From Simmondsia chinensis (taxonomy: Eukaryota > Streptophyta > Magnoliopsida > Caryophyllales > Simmondsiaceae): DNA of 64,000 nucleotides. The translations under genes and the position numbers were made by a program. The notes beneath the pieces are model-generated. The model saw only the letters and a program-made list of their open reading frames with translations, did not search any database and was not told where the DNA came from. Below, piece by piece: positions 34,701 through 47,568 of the stretch. The stretch's first letter is position 1, and each line of letters starts with the position of its first letter. The stretch covers positions 5,635,355 to 5,699,354 of the forward strand of contig JAGTTD010000005.1 of NCBI GenBank assembly GCA_018398585.1, in the 5' to 3' direction.

Positions 34701-37700
34701 CTTCAAGCGTTCCTTTGCCTCCCGCTTCTTCTTACCCTCTTCTATTGCTTCCCCCCTTTTAGAGGCTGCGAGTGCCTGGCGTTCTTCAAGAACGTCATCC
34801 AACTTCTTCCTCACAAGATCTGATTCGAGTGCTTGATTAAGTAGTTCCCTTAAGATACTTAGTTTAACAGGAACCTCAAGAAGCCCATAATGGCCACGCC
34901 TTATTGTACTTAAATGAGTTGATAGTTCAGGGATAGAAATCATTTCCAGAAAATCACACAAATACTCTGCCCAGCTGATTGGCATGATCTGGCATCATAT
35001 AAGAAGAAAGTTATTTGGGCATGTAGAAGTATAAAACCTTGTCAGAAAAGTTTAATGGAACCAATATCTATATTTGAATCAATCTTTTTGTCTCAAAAAA
35101 TCAAAAGAATTTCAATATCAGATAGATGTTTGACCTTTGGCTTCCGCTTTCTGTTCTGGATTGCCTTATAATATTCTCCTCCATCTTTTATAAGCAAACT
35201 GAGAAGAGCTGAATGGGTTTCCACTATAACAGAAACATTGCTGCTTTTGTGGCAGAGCGCCTTTCCAAAATCTTCAAGAGAGAAAGGTGACAGGTGTAAT
35301 AGCCTTCCAAAAGAAGAACAAAAATCCCAAACCATCAAGAGGTCCCCAACACAATCCATCGGGACATCGAAGTCTCTTGATGGCAAAGGGCGATCGGTTA
35401 AAGGAGGATCATCAGCACTAGGCTGCACCAGTAGGTCGTCAATTGGATATTGGATTGTCTTTTTCTCTGCAAAATAAGCAATGAACATAGAAGTTATAAT
35501 CAGTTTGACCATAGACTAAAGAAATTACTCAAAAAGCGACTAAAAGCAAAGCAAGCCACCAAAATGGGAAAGGCAGTTCGAGGAGCACTCTACACTACAA
35601 TATAATTAACAAAGTATAAAAGATGGAGTTGTGCAAACGTGTTTACTATTATAAGCTGCACCTACCGTCATGAGCATCGCCATTGCATAGCTTGTTCCTT
35701 TTATCCTTGCCATCTTTCTCTTCATGCTGTTCCTCAATAGTAAAAAAAAAATTACAAAAGAAACACGACGCTTAAGTTCATCCAAACTGCAAACGGAAAA
35801 CAGAGAAGAAAATTTATTATTATTACCATAATGTTAGTCATTCATACCTCATTTTTCTTCCTTTTCTTGTTGCTGACAACATGTCCATTCTCAAATACAA
35901 GTTTTTCCTTCAACTCCTCCGGAGGATCAACAGGGATTCCAAATTTTGCTGCCAGATTATTATGAACTACCCAGGGAAGACTTCGATATGTAGATTCCCT
36001 GATAAAAGATTTCAACTCCTCCCTGGTGAATGGAAGCTTTTTCCGAATCAGATCTCCTTCACTTACAACTGAATTTCCAGTTAATTGATCATCTTTGTCA
36101 AGCCAAGCAACCTCATACTGGGGCTTTTCCGTCTCTTCCTCCAGAACTTTCAGTATCCTACATGGATGTGCATAACCATCTTTCTTTCCATATAGTTCCA
36201 GACCTGCAACCAATTGATCCTGCAGGTTTGCTCTAATTGTGTGCACCAAGTCACTTAGTGGAAGCATGCCTGCCGAGAAAAAAAGGATTACCCAGAGTAA
36301 ATCAGACGGTGTGATTCAATATAAACACAGCCAGTTTTGAGCATCAGATATGTACAGATGAAGACAGCAATTCATGATTCAACCTTAAAACAGCGGAAAG
36401 AGGGGGGTGACATAATCAGCATAGCTTAATGCATAAAATGTCCTCTGCAATTTGTGTTAAAATAGCTAGCTTCATGAGCGTATCAAACCCTGTTCTAGAA
36501 ACTCCACAACTACAACTGTCATCACAATTGCAAAGGTTATCTAAAACCATGATTCCAAGTCCTTTATTACCACCCTACTGTATCATTACAGCAAAGTAAC
36601 TGCAATGGCAATTATTAGAAGTCCTTCAATCATAAGTAAAATTCAAAAAAGCCAAATTAAATCCTAGAGTATTTGAAGATGAAAAGGAAAGGTTTTTATT
36701 AGAGAAATAAAGGAAAAGTGGGACAAGGAGTCCCCAAAGCAAAACAGAAAAGATGAAAAACAAAGAAAATGAGCACCCCTGAAAGCTTCTCAAAGCAGTA
36801 GCACTAAGGGAAGGCATAATGGTTACTTTATATCCAAATACCGTTACGAGGAAAAGCTTTCCCCTTGAAGATCCCACAGTTGCACTCAACCCTGGTGCTC
36901 CAATTATCGGAGGAAACAACATTATACAAGAGAATGCAACTAAAAGATTTCTCAACAAAGATCCTATAGCAGTTGAGAAGAAAAGGCTTCAAATCTAGGT
37001 CATACTCAATGAAATCCAAATGGGTTATCCATCATATGAAAAAAGGAGCTGGAAAAACAAACAATGCAAGAAGAGGCTTTCATTAGTTTCATCGCTTACA
37101 TATCATCGGCCCGCAAACATCTGCAGATTATTACTCATAAGGTCTCATTAAAGGCGAACATCCAGCCACTGATTCTCATACAAATGAAAAGTCTCTTAAA
37201 CTACATCCCCAGTGTCATGCACTTCAAATACTGTCTCCCTACTTCACTACAAGCAACAGCTCCTTTATCAGCAAATCCACAAAATGCTTTATAACAATAA
37301 TGTCGTGAAACATCCACTTGCTTTTAGCTACTACATATGATGAACCTTTACCCCTAATGTTAGTTAAAAACTCAGGTCTGTAAGCATACAGAGAAACTCA
37401 GTTGCTAAGAGGTCAGGATAACGACAGGAGGTAAAAGAAAACAAAGTTGAAACACAAAGGAAGCTGAAGTTCCAAAGCACTTCCTCTCTCCAAGATATCC
37501 ACTGGGGTAAGAAACAAGATTCAATGAATGAATCCCAGTGATTCTCGCTGGACTCCCATCACTTGAAAAACAAAGTTTTATCTATTTCATCCAAATGTAG
37601 TCCTTCCACATCTTATCAGTTTCTGACATAAATACACAGGTAGGAGTCTTTACCTACGACATAATCAGTATGGCATAGTTGGCCAAGTACAACATCCAAG

Positions 37701-40102
37701 TTTCTTGCAGAATTGATGTGCAAAACAAATAGGATTCTAAAATATGATTCATCGGAACCCTTAAGTTGTCATCTTGAGATCCAAACAAGCAGGATCGTGC
37801 TAAACAAAGGTACATCTATGACAAACATCTTCCTTTCCATATTATGTCAGCATGGATGCACAAGATACATCTCAAATGCAACTGCACATAAGATATTTCA
37901 GAATCTTATATCTTTTGTTGTTGCCACAGCTACTCCCACTTCCTCTCCAATCACTTCATCTCACTAGTATAGCCACATATCTACCACAGGGTACTCATAT
38001 CCATCACCAAAATTCTACAATATCCGCACTTTGTTTCCTGACATTTCATTTCGTCAAGTTATAGGAAAGAATAAAAAAATTACAAATTGAGCAAAGCGAG
38101 TGATAAGATGAGGAAATTTAAAGCTATTTCAACCATAAAAGCTAATAGACTAAGGGTCTGTTTGCGATTGCTTATTCCAGAAAAATAAGTGCTTTTTTTC
38201 TGGAAAAAGCGCTTTTCTAGAATCTGGAGGGTGTTTGGCAAATATCAAAAAGCGCTTTTTTTTAAAAGCAGAGTTGTTTTTCTGCTTATAAGCAGAAGCA
38301 AAAATTTGGTGCTTCTTGTTATAAGTAGAAGCAGAATCAAAAACTTAAAATTTTTATGACAAAAATACCTCTACTCAAACATTAAAATTACATCATACCC
38401 TATCATCTTTCAAAACCTTAACCCTCTACCCAACCAATTTGGTCCTTTTCAGTAATTTGACCAAAAAAAAAAGCACTTTTCTTAAATACTGGCCAAACAC
38501 TAACAATAATAAAATAAGCGCTTCTGACTGGTTGAGCCAAACACAAACTGCTTCTTCAAAACAACACTTTTCACATAAGTGCTTTTACAGAAAGTGCTTT
38601 TAAAATAAGTAGTTTTTTCACAACAATCCCAAACAAGCCCTAAGATTAGAGTTATGCTTTCAAAAGCAGACTCTAGTCATAGCTCCAAATGCACACCGGG
38701 TTTATAAACCGCTTCAATTTCTGTTTGAAATTAAGACACGCAAGTCTAAATTCTCATCAAGAAATGTCAGTGGATACAGACAAGAAAAGGAAACAGCTAA
38801 CCATCTCATTTATTGTAAAGTTATTAGATAGTGGAAGCTAAATCTGAGAACTTCAATAGAATCTGATTTTGGCTAAAACTTTGATAGAATCTGATTTTGG
38901 CTAACTCCACTTCAATTAAAGTATTGACAACTGAACATTATAGTATTCCAAGATCGTCCACAAACCAGCACCTCATTGCTCCAACAGCCAAAATCAGTCA
39001 TCCTATGATTTGAAGCAATAGCCTCTCTCTCAGTCCCTCCATCTGCAGTCATGGTCATTTCGACAACCTCACAACTATTTGAAAACTCTAATGAAGCTTC
39101 TTTTCTCACAAAAATTTCCCTCCACCAAACATGTATTCGTTACTTTCTTTTATTTTTCAATCTTGAATAAATCCCTGCTAAATGCATATTGTGCTGCTCA
39201 TGTATACCATCTATATATTCCATGTAATTTCCCCAATCTGCATACTAAGCTTAAACTTGACAGGAAAAATGACAGTAAATAATATCTCATATGAATAAGC
39301 AGCGTGAATTTTATGATCCAAACTACAATGCACCCATATCAGTCCACATATATCAGTGCTAAATCCATATGAATTTATAACTTCATAAGTTTCTCAAATC
39401 GTAAGGATTTAAGATCATTTTTACATAATTAAATCCATACAAATGAATCCCATCCGTAACAGCTTCAAGCTTCTATATAACTCTATTGCAAATGTTCATG
39501 CACTAATAGTCTTCTCAGCAGATATGTGACAAGCTTATGCCAGTTTTGTTAAGCCCCCCACCTCCAAACAAGAAAAAAGAAAAAAGGAGAACACAATGCC
39601 AATACATACCAATACCTCCCTATACAGATAAAAGCACAAGAAAGCAGCTAAAATAACGGTAAGTACCAATATATATAAACAGAAGAGGATATCAAGAATA
39701 AATATGCACATTGGTGTTTGCAGGAGAGATACTTACTATATTGGACAACACGAAGCACAACTTCAATAAGATCTTCAGGAAACTGCTGGACCTTCTCAGA
39801 AGCATGCTGCTCTGAGACTAATGCCTCCTCATAAGTGAAGTTAGTTTTTCCTGTGACTTTACAAGTCCAAACTCTTGTGCGGTACAAGTTGATCCGCTTC
39901 AAATATTCTCTAATTATAGTCAAGGAATTCATAAAACTTAAACTACACAAAAGATATTCGATTTCGACAATAGCTTAAAATGAGGATACTGATAATCCCG
40001 AAATATCTCCCTTGTGAAACGGACTTGAAACACAGGTTCATTTGGATCCAAATCCTGAGGCGGTTCCAATAGCTTGAATGGCTTTCGCTTAAGTAGCGGC
40101 AT
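31729..40102 (-). CDS. DDT/WAC-domain protein, probable ISWI remodeller subunit
   Basis: Ten coding exons on the minus strand: 40102-39990, 39909-39737, 36269-35848, 35726-35666, 35466-35135, 34988-34564, 34480-34399, 34050-33889, 33803-33715 and 31879-31729, for 669 residues plus TGA, all GT-AG and in phase. The amino end MPLLKRKPFKLLEPPQDL leads into a WAC (Acf1-type DNA-binding) region at about 20-125. A DDT motif lies at about 292-350 (VGDLLMVWDFCSSFG), a WHIM1-like segment at about 375-430 (STIRRGHYGLLEV), and WHIM2/3-like sequence at about 545-620 (DRDHSRYWFFRRDGRVF). The basic end has RRSTRARAPPRDNPAKAF. Plant proteins of this build bind CHR11/CHR17 ISWI ATPases in the nucleus (DDR class). 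No break is seen, so the gene looks functional. Confidence 0.93.
32488..32643 (-). mobile_element. tRNA-type SINE in last intron of DDT gene
   Basis: A minus-strand element with a poly(A) end (T run at 32488-32500). The head includes TGTTAGTGTAGTGGTTTGAC (box A-like) and AGTTCAGAACTC (box B-like). Flanks CAAGAAACGTAGATCATAAT and CAAGAAACCCGGATCATAAT (starting at 32466 and 32644) form a target duplication of about 22 bases with a few changes, so the insertion is old. Confidence 0.8.
33171..33400 (-). mobile_element. RTE-type LINE 3' tail fragment in DDT gene intron
   Basis: On the minus strand it reads through GGCTGCTTTC and GGGAGCC-like strings of the shared tail to a (TTG)n end at 33171-33186. 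Upstream sequence (to about 33400) resembles the LINE 3' untranslated region at 45600-45820. The right border is approximate. Confidence 0.6.
33604..33632 (+). repeat. Long T run in DDT gene intron
   Basis: A near-continuous T tract. On the minus strand it would be a poly(A), but no SINE or LINE body could be recognised beside it. Confidence 0.5.
38154..38640. mobile_element. Tourist/Harbinger-type MITE in intron 2 of DDT gene
   Basis: Left end GGGTCTGTTTGCGATTGCTT and right end reverse complement GGGCTTGTTTGGGATTGT, bordered by the trinucleotide TAA (38151-38153 and 38641-38643) expected for PIF/Harbinger insertions. The 487-base interior repeats AAGCGCTTTT and TAAGTGCTTTT motifs and has no coding sequence. 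Diverged relatives are at 47569-47815 and 58454-58694. Confidence 0.75.
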
Positions 40103-41146
40103 TTTTCAGCTATTCTAGCACAACAACAATCAATTTCCAGTACTGCAAGGACACCCAACAACCAAGGTATCAATGAATACACAAACCCTAGATAGTTGTC
40201 AAAATAGTGAAACACAGTGCAAAATAAGGCAAATCAATCAGGACTATGCATTGCCCATTAGAATATTTACTTTGAGCATTTCCAAATCACTTTGCAGATG
40301 AACAAAAGAAGCCCAATATTGAGACAAGGCAGAGTAAGCAATCCACAGGCAACTCAAAAACCCTAGAGTTCAAAACCTATAATCCAAGAGAATCATATAG
40401 ACATCAACTACCCAACAACAGATTAACCACGAGCAACATTACCCAAGCAAGATTAAATCAACAGGGTCGCAACAAAACATATAACATCTAAAACAATCGA
40501 AACCCTATATCACACAGACATCAATAAAAATCAAGGTCGTTTCCTATTCTTCTTCCTCATCTCTTTACTTTTAGTCAATTTATTGCTTTTTAGTAAATTT
40601 TTGTCTATTAGCACATCTGTTTGTAACACATGTCACAAGTAACACAATCAAAACCCTAAATCACATAAAGACATCAATAAAAATCAATGTCATTCCCTAT
40701 TCTTCTTCCTCATCTCATTACTTCCACTCAATTGACCACCTTTTTAGTTAATTTCTGTCTATTACAATTTCGATTTGTAACACAGGGCACCAACAAAACA
40801 TGCCCCATGTAAAACAATCAAAACCCTAATCACATCAAGAGCCGAATAAGTAACAAACACAGAAAACAACATAAAACGAACACAAAATCAGCTAATACAA
40901 TCCGATCATATAGAACAAACATCAAATTCAACAAGCACAGAGTCACATTAACCAAACTATCACTTTCGAAACCTAACAGACTAAATGGGTCGACAAAAAA
41001 GCAAAATTCCTTCATTCCCGCCATTCGCTAAAGCTCGTATGAAACAAATAACTACAGAGAATGCAGAATCGAAGAAAAACAACAGAAAAGAGAAGAGAGA
41101 GAGAGATTACATAACGAAGAGGCGTGCGGGTGATCAAGAAGAGAGT

Positions 41147-41173
<27 letters not shown>
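41147..41173 (+). repeat. GA microsatellite in DDT gene leader
   Basis: An uninterrupted (GA)n run, CT on the minus strand, lies in the probable transcribed leader of the DDT gene. It also creates artefactual open frames on both strands. Confidence 0.9.
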
Positions 41174-41177
<4 letters not shown>

Positions 41178-41269
41178 AGAGCGCTTCTGGGGGAACTCTC
41201 CGTTGGTGTATTTTTGAGCAGAGGAAGTGGCTCGCGCTCTGTTTTCATCCCTCGTTTTGGGAGTACATA

Positions 41270-41277
41270 TATTTATA
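41270..41277 (-). promoter_or_regulatory. TATA box for the DDT-domain gene
   Basis: The minus strand reads CCTATAAATATATG. It lies just before a GC-rich then CT-rich leader (41240-41050), and about 1.17 kb upstream of the start codon at 40102, so the leader probably contains an intron. Confidence 0.6.
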
Positions 41278-41279
41278 GG

Positions 41280-41900
41280 CTTCTTTTTTCATTTTTTATA
41301 AATATTAATATAATCATATATTAGAGTTTTTCCTATGGTATATAGTTAAATTTTAAATAATTATCTTTATATATTGTAATTGATAAATTGTATTGTTCAT
41401 ATAAATAAAAAAAATAACTGTTTATGTAATGACTTACGTACATGTAAATCAAAAAGAAGAGAGTTGATATTATCAAAAATTAGGTCTCTTATATATATAT
41501 ATATATATATAGAGTGAAATGATAGCCTGAAAGTTTAAGTATAAGAGAGTTAAATCTTTTGAAAAGGAGAACTTCCAGTTAATATATAGTATAGATTACT
41601 TGGCATTGTTTTCTATTTATAATTTTTAGTTTTTACACATAAAAATTGTCATTTGAAAATAGTTATACTTGTTCTTAATTTTTTCTTTATAATTTTTTTA
41701 GTTTGGGTGATAAATAATATAAAACTAGAAGTTAAAAAAATTGTTTTTAGAATATAATTTTTAATTTCCCAAAAACTAAAACTGAAAATAGAAATTAATA
41801 TTAAATAGGCTCTAAGAAATTTCTTATCATACAACACAAACTAATGAGGCATAAATTTTTTTATGGAAGTAAGAGAAGTCGTTAGGCAAGTCGCCTAGGA
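41280..41900. other. AT-rich intergenic stretch
   Basis: Contains a (TA)n run near 41483-41510 and long A/T tracts. No gene or clear transposon ends were seen. Confidence 0.4.
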
Positions 41901-41924
41901 ATGGCCTTATCCAACGCATCTGAC

Positions 41925-42420
41925 GCATTAAATGAGGAAATCCACCTGTGAACAGCGAGGACCACTACACCACAAAGTTAATTCGATGACCAAACTTAGC
42001 CTGTTAGTATTCATGTTTGCTTCACGATAACAATGATTAAACTTAACATTGTGCGTCATTTGGACTATTATCTGGATATCCTTCAGCACCTTTAGAATAT
42101 TCCATGGAATATGAAACCCCTTCGATTGCATTATTACTATTTCCATATCACCTTCCACCTAAATGTTTCTAAACCTAACCGCTCAAAGAATGTCATCTTT
42201 AGCAGCCGCCGCTTATGCTACAATAATTGGGCTTTCCCTAGCCGTCTTGCTCTTGTTGCTACGAATCTACCTGCACTATCCTTGATGATATAGCTGGCTG
42301 CTATTGGTTTACTATTTCAGGAACCATCAAAGTTAGCTTTAACACTACCTAGATTCAGGCTCTTCCATCTAACTCGGCCATGCCTTCTCCGCCTTTTACT
42401 CCCACTCTAACTCATACTTA
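41925..42420 (-). pseudogene. Decayed LINE-type RNase H domain
   Basis: The minus-strand reading gives SVKANFDGS, then SAGRFVATRARRLGKA, then EGDMEIVIMQSKGFHIPW and NHCYREANMNTN, in order. This is the layout of the RNase H domain at the 3' end of plant LINEs or as a stand-alone reverse-transcriptase-linked domain. Stops and frame changes interrupt it. Confidence 0.6.
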
Positions 42421-42429
42421 ATGCCCTCA

Positions 42430-43890
42430 ACATTAATCTCATCTGCTTTGTTTCAAACATACCATTCACAAATCATCCGTTTTGCTAGGATAAGGGCTAA
42501 GCTAGGTGGTTTGGCTTACCACTAAAGACCTTATCATTTCAATCCTTTCATATAATCTAAGACACCACTGGTGTTCTTCTTATATAGTTCGTCTGCATCG
42601 TCCAGATGACAATTGTGGTGCTTTCAACTTCAATTTTCTATTCTTGCAGAATTGTTGAGGGAATTGAAAAGTGAAGTAGTGGTTTCAAAGCACTCTATTA
42701 TGCCATCTTCTATGGGAGCTTTCTCTTCTATGTTTTAGAAAGCTTAACTTCTGAAAAGCTCACCCCAATTCCACTTGAAGTCATCCTAATATCTTGGTGA
42801 ACGTTGTTATTCCTTTAGACATTACTAATTCGTACTTCGCATGACTGATGCCTTATCGATGGAGGTATATAACCCTTCAATTCCCTTGTGGTATTAGGCT
42901 CTACTCCAATAACAAGGTACATCGGGTTCCTTTTGGGGGGCCCCATTCTCATGATTGGCGGTTCCTTTGAGAAATTGTCCCTGATTCTTTTGAAGAAAGG
43001 CACCTTAGGGAATAAGGTGGCAATTCCCCATCTATTTTAATAACATTTGGGCATAGAAGTGGTACATCACCCTTTTTCAACCCTTCCATGTTATGGATGT
43101 CATTTTTCTTAAGGCAGAACCAAAATGAAGAACTTGTTGGAAGCTTCTTCCCTCATTGACACCTCTCTTATTCTACCTTTGGATTGTCTGCATCTTATTG
43201 AAAACCTTAAAAGACGCAATCTTGACTACGGGAGCATACCTTTTTGAGATTTATTTCTAGTAGTAATACTATTAGTAGTACACATTGTAGTTACATGTGA
43301 AAATGGGTCATGTCCCTCAGACGTTATCAATCATTACATGTATCAATGGCCACGTTTTAATTTTTTTTCACACGATCTTCATGGTTGAGACACATAGTCA
43401 ACTCTTCAAATTGGGTAAGTTGGATGGTTTATTTTCCTTTTTCTATTCAAGAAATATTGAAAATGGTGCACTTGCTATTAGGGTTTAGCTCAGTCATATG
43501 CCACCTATATAGTTCATCCTCCATCTCTTGCTGATCAAAAGGAACCGCAAAACTCGCGGTTTAACCACTCTCTCAAACAGTTGATTGCTAAGCTTTATAT
43601 ACAAACTCAAGCATATGTTCTATCACCAACCTATAAAAAGCTTGTTGTTAATTGCTTTTTTGACTCCCCCTTTTTTAAGTCCAAAGGCATAAATCACATT
43701 GATCTAGATTGAATTTTGAAAATGCCCTTCCTCCTATTTGGTCTTCTTCAGGGAAAACCAACTTTCTAGACAATGGCATCTTAAACTACGTTCCTGAAGA
43801 TAACACAGTTCTTGTTCGAGTGGGTGTATGAATTGTGCCATTTATAACACAGTGTTTTGGTTTCAAGCACCTTATCTTTTCCTTTTAGGT
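42430..43890. other. Degenerate retroelement-like sequence, unassigned
   Basis: Less AT-rich than its surroundings and probably once coding on the minus strand (for example MRMGPPKRNPMYLVIGVE near 42900), but too decayed to classify. It lies between two recognisable retroelement fragments and may be part of the same old insertion. Confidence 0.3.
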
Positions 43891-43899
43891 TTTGTCTCT

Positions 43900-45050
43900 T
43901 ACTTTACCTTGAGCCAATCGTACTCATGACGAGTCCAACAAGTAATTGCTAACTCTTGAGTTTGTTAGACTCCTAGCTTTCATGTCCTTTTTCACTAAAG
44001 GGTTACAAACCATAGGTGGCCTTTTGAGATACTCAACCACATTAATTTTATAAAGAGATTCATCCTCTTCTTCTACGACCTCATAGACATAGGTCTCGTA
44101 TGCACTATTCTTCTTCTAATTTTCTTCTTTCAAGACCCCCTCATATCTAGCAACACATTCTACTAATTGTCCAGTTGAAGAAGACTAGTGAAGTTCATAC
44201 CTACAAATTTCTTCCTGTACTCTACGTCTAGGCCACTCAAGGTCAACTTAACATACTCCACCTCTGGTGGAGCTACCATGCACCTCAATCCGGCGCTCTT
44301 GAATCGCTAATGAAGCACTCCATTGACTCTCTTGACTTTTGTCTTATTCGAGCCCAATTAGACATGGATGCTCCTGCTTCCATCCTTGGGAACTAGGCTT
44401 GGAATTGCCTAGCAAACTCGTCTCCAATTCAATTGAAATTGGGTGGTAAACTAATGTGATGTGACCACCATAATGAAGTTGCAGTTAAAGAACTCGTTAA
44501 GAGCCTAGTCTTAAGGAATTGATTGTCCGCGGCTTCCCTACACCGACAATCGAACCTCGCTAAGTGTTTAATGGCATACACATTTACTTCCCTGTAGAAG
44601 AAGATAAATTCAAGTATCTTGAATCCCCTGAAAAAAGGATAATGTCGATCTATGTAATATGGGTAGAGCTTACTGTGAACAAGCCTATTCACTTCTGTAT
44701 GCCAGGTCCATACATTTGCTAAATTATGGTCTTGAAGGGCTAGATTTGCATGTATTCTCGATTTTGTCCTTCATGAATTGGATTCTCCTTTTGAAAATGA
44801 CCAAGAACAGCCATCAAGATCTATGCACTTATCCTCATGGACATTTTCGCAGCCACCACTATCGTTGCTCTTGAGAGGCTCAAGCATTCTCGAGCTGGTG
44901 ATCGGGATTTTTGGCTCGAGAATAGCAATTCCTTGACTGCTTCACCCTCATGGGTGGTTGTTCTTCTAGCCCTAGCGATTTCTAGGTCTTCCATTGTGGT
45001 TGCCAAAAAGCTTCGTTTTCCTAGTTGTTGGTCTTTAACTGCTGCATTAT
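43900..45050 (-). pseudogene. Decayed Ty3/gypsy gag region
   Basis: Minus-strand fragments GLRCMVAPPEVEYVKLTLSG and LDVEYRKKFVGMNF (near 44200-44290) fit the retrotransposon gag family. Downstream, YEVVEEEDESLYKINVVEYL (near 44030-44090) fits the acidic linker after gag in plant gypsy elements. An Arg/Ala-rich upstream frame (45006-44821) would be the amino end. Many stops are present; no LTRs were found. Confidence 0.5.
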
Positions 45051-45099
45051 TTGAGGAAACAATCTCAAAAAAAGACTAACCATGACTAGGCAGTAAATT

Positions 45100-45570
45100 A
45101 AGTCCGAACCGCACATAATTGACCTCACCCAATCACTTATTATGTATTTGTTGGTGTTTTCATTGTATCCAACTTCAATTTGTATTTAGCGTGGATCCTA
45201 CCAATGATCAAATTAAGGAGACTCAAGACTTTAATGTTTACATATATTTATATGAGAAAATTAAAAGATATGGATCCAACTCAAGCGACACTTGGGGCAG
45301 AGCAACAGAAGCACTCCTATGACCATATTTTTCTCTCTTCACATGCATAAGGACATTTGTTTTCACATTGGTAATGTCTGAGGGAGGGGGATGTCAGATT
45401 GGAACCCGAATCTCAAGGTTGGCTAACTGCCACCCCAACTATTGGGGCAAAACGGAGATCAGCCACATACATAAGCACATACAGATATACATTTATACAC
45501 AGAATAATGGAATCTATTAAAAGAGTCTATTGGCTCACCTTGCCCAACCATATTGCCAGTCAGCGACCAA
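45100..45570. other. Intergenic stretch, nothing recognised
   Basis: Mixed AT-rich sequence without a coding domain or clear repeat. Confidence 0.4.
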
Positions 45571-45576
45571 AAGAGG

Positions 45577-45820
45577 CAATAATAACAAACTTAGTGCCTT
45601 AAAAGCTCCCGCCAAGGCAGGGTCCCGGGGGGGGGGGGGGGTGAAATGTCCGTAGCCTTACCCCTATAGAGTCCTACCTTGAAAGAAGGCAGTTTCCGAG
45701 AGCCTCCAATAATATTATTAAAATCAAAGTCAAAGTCAAGTCAAATAACAGTACTAGACATGCAAGTTGTAATAAAGTATCAGCAATAACAAACATGAAA
45801 GAAGCAGATAATTAAACTTT
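45577..45820 (-). mobile_element. RTE-type LINE 3' end fragment
   Basis: The minus strand carries the shared tail (GGCTCTCGGAAACTGCC, a G/C homopolymer at 45628-45642, CCTTGGCGGGAGC) and ends TTGTTATTATTG at the left. The part to the right, up to about 45820, matches the LINE 3' untranslated region seen at 33300-33400. The left border is the 3' end; the right border is approximate. Confidence 0.65.
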
Positions 45821-45829
45821 CACAATGAA

Positions 45830-47320
45830 ACATTGCACTTGCTCCCAACAATTCTTTTTTCCAGAACTTCTAACCACCACCAAAAAGAAAAACCACCTAT
45901 TAAAACCTTGATACATATTGCCTTTGTTAGGCAAAATACCCTAGGCTCTATGAGCGGTTTAGACACCAAAACCAAATCTAAACAAGAAATGAAAAGAAAC
46001 GAGAGAACGAAAAACAAAGGCATAAGAGTTTACGTAGAAAAACCTCAAATGGGGAAAATTCTATGAGCGCAAGGATGAAAAGAGAAAAGAAGAGAAAACA
46101 CTAGAAATCATGGGTATAATGACCTGACCAGAAAAATGAGGTCCATGTTGTGGGAAGTGAAAGGCCTGGTCTCTCTGCTTCACCACAAACCTCTGATTTT
46201 TAATCCATACTATAACATTCGAGACACAATACAATAGCCATTAACAAAATTAGACCACGATACAATATTGATTAATGAGTACCACCAAACTTATACCAAT
46301 CCTCACTTTTTTTTTTCCCCCAATAAATAACAACAAATTCACGATATAACAGACCTTCGTACAAAGGAACATGATTCAACCCGTAGGAAATGGGGAACAA
46401 AACAAAGGCAAGAAAAAAAAATTAGAACTGACCAGGGAAACAGGATTACAAGACAAAACGCAGGCGAACAACCAACAGCGACTATAAGACCATGACCACC
46501 ACTAGACAGTATGGACCAGCAAAAAGGGAAAGATCCAATGTATTGAAACTGGGGCTGAAGTTAATAGGGAAACAGATTGATTAATACCCTAACTCGTCAT
46601 GGCAATGGACTCAATCACAGCCGATTCATCACCATCAAAGTTTAGGCCAAGCTTTTTCCCAGTCTCCACGCACGTCTTGCACCAAGAAGCTTATCAGCAT
46701 CTATAACCCTTTTACCATCCTCACATTTTACTATCTCATTAAATTATCTAGCTTCAAAGGCTAGCCAATTGTCTCTCAACAAACAACTTTGTCTTGCTTC
46801 GGCAATTCCATGTAATCATTCATTGCACGTGCTACCAGTTTTCGGAGAAGGATCCCTTGTTTGGTTAACATAGGAATTAAATTCATACGAGAAGTTGTAT
46901 TTCCCAGAAATTCAGTTCCTGTATCAACTTTCCAAAAAATATGTATTTATATTTGGTTGTCAATATAGTAAATAAAACTTACCTAGCCCCCACTAAATAA
47001 GTTAATTCTTAAGTAACAAAGGAATTAAAATTTACCAAAAATTAGAACTTCTCGTATTCTATGAATTAACCACCACTTTCCTTGAATTTCAAATTCTTGT
47101 CCTACTTCCTAGAAAACAAACAACACGTATGTGTGGCTAAGCTTATTCTCTAAACAATAATAGATCTAGCATCTATGAACGAATGTTTATTAGACAAGGC
47201 AAGAACTTGTTTCATTAGGATTTTAGGGCGTTGTAAGGAAAACTGGAGCACAAGTCTCCAGGCTTAGCGAGTTTTGATCCGAGCTTCAGCCAAGGAAAAC
47301 AACCATAAAACCTTACTGGT
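45830..47320. other. Intergenic stretch 3' of the Alfin-like array
   Basis: No complete gene. A minus-strand fragment near 46600-46700 reads KSLGLNFDGDESAVIESIAM, similar in style to plant retroelement reading frames, but it is too short to assign. Confidence 0.3.
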
Positions 47321-47322
47321 AT

Positions 47323-47448
47323 CTTAGAATTTGATTTGTACTGCTGTGATTCATCGCTGCAAGATTTTTCTTTTGTTTGTTTCTTGGATGTCCCTTAGAG
47401 ACCTCAAATATTGTGGAGAGATCGTTGATTAGATCAAAGAGCATTCCG
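47323..47448 (-). pseudogene. ALFIN-LIKE copy A, relic of exon 4
   Basis: The minus strand reads LFDLINDLSTIFEV, matching exon 4 of ALFIN-LIKE histone readers (usual LFNMINDLPTIFEV). Copies B and C have the same exon at 51731-51854 and 57847-57967. The acceptor AG remains, but the donor position reads AT instead of GT, and a shift after FEV destroys the frame. Homology to the intron upstream runs to about 49690 and stops just before exon 3 should begin, so exons 1-3 are gone from this copy. Confidence 0.75.
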
Positions 47449-47568
47449 CTGCATCAAAAATGCCAATAATATCAATGAGCAAAATATTCTCATCATAATT
47501 CACAAAAAAGTAGAAGGGAATTTTAACAGCAACAACAACATATATATAACACAACAGATTTCCACTAA

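Noticed and set aside
36626..36958. Minus-strand open frame of 110 codons in intron 2 of the DDT gene
   Set aside because: No recognisable domain, low-complexity hydrophobic composition, and lies inside a well-supported intron.
40985..41278. Plus-strand open frame of 97 codons
   Set aside because: Produced by the GA microsatellite in the DDT gene leader.
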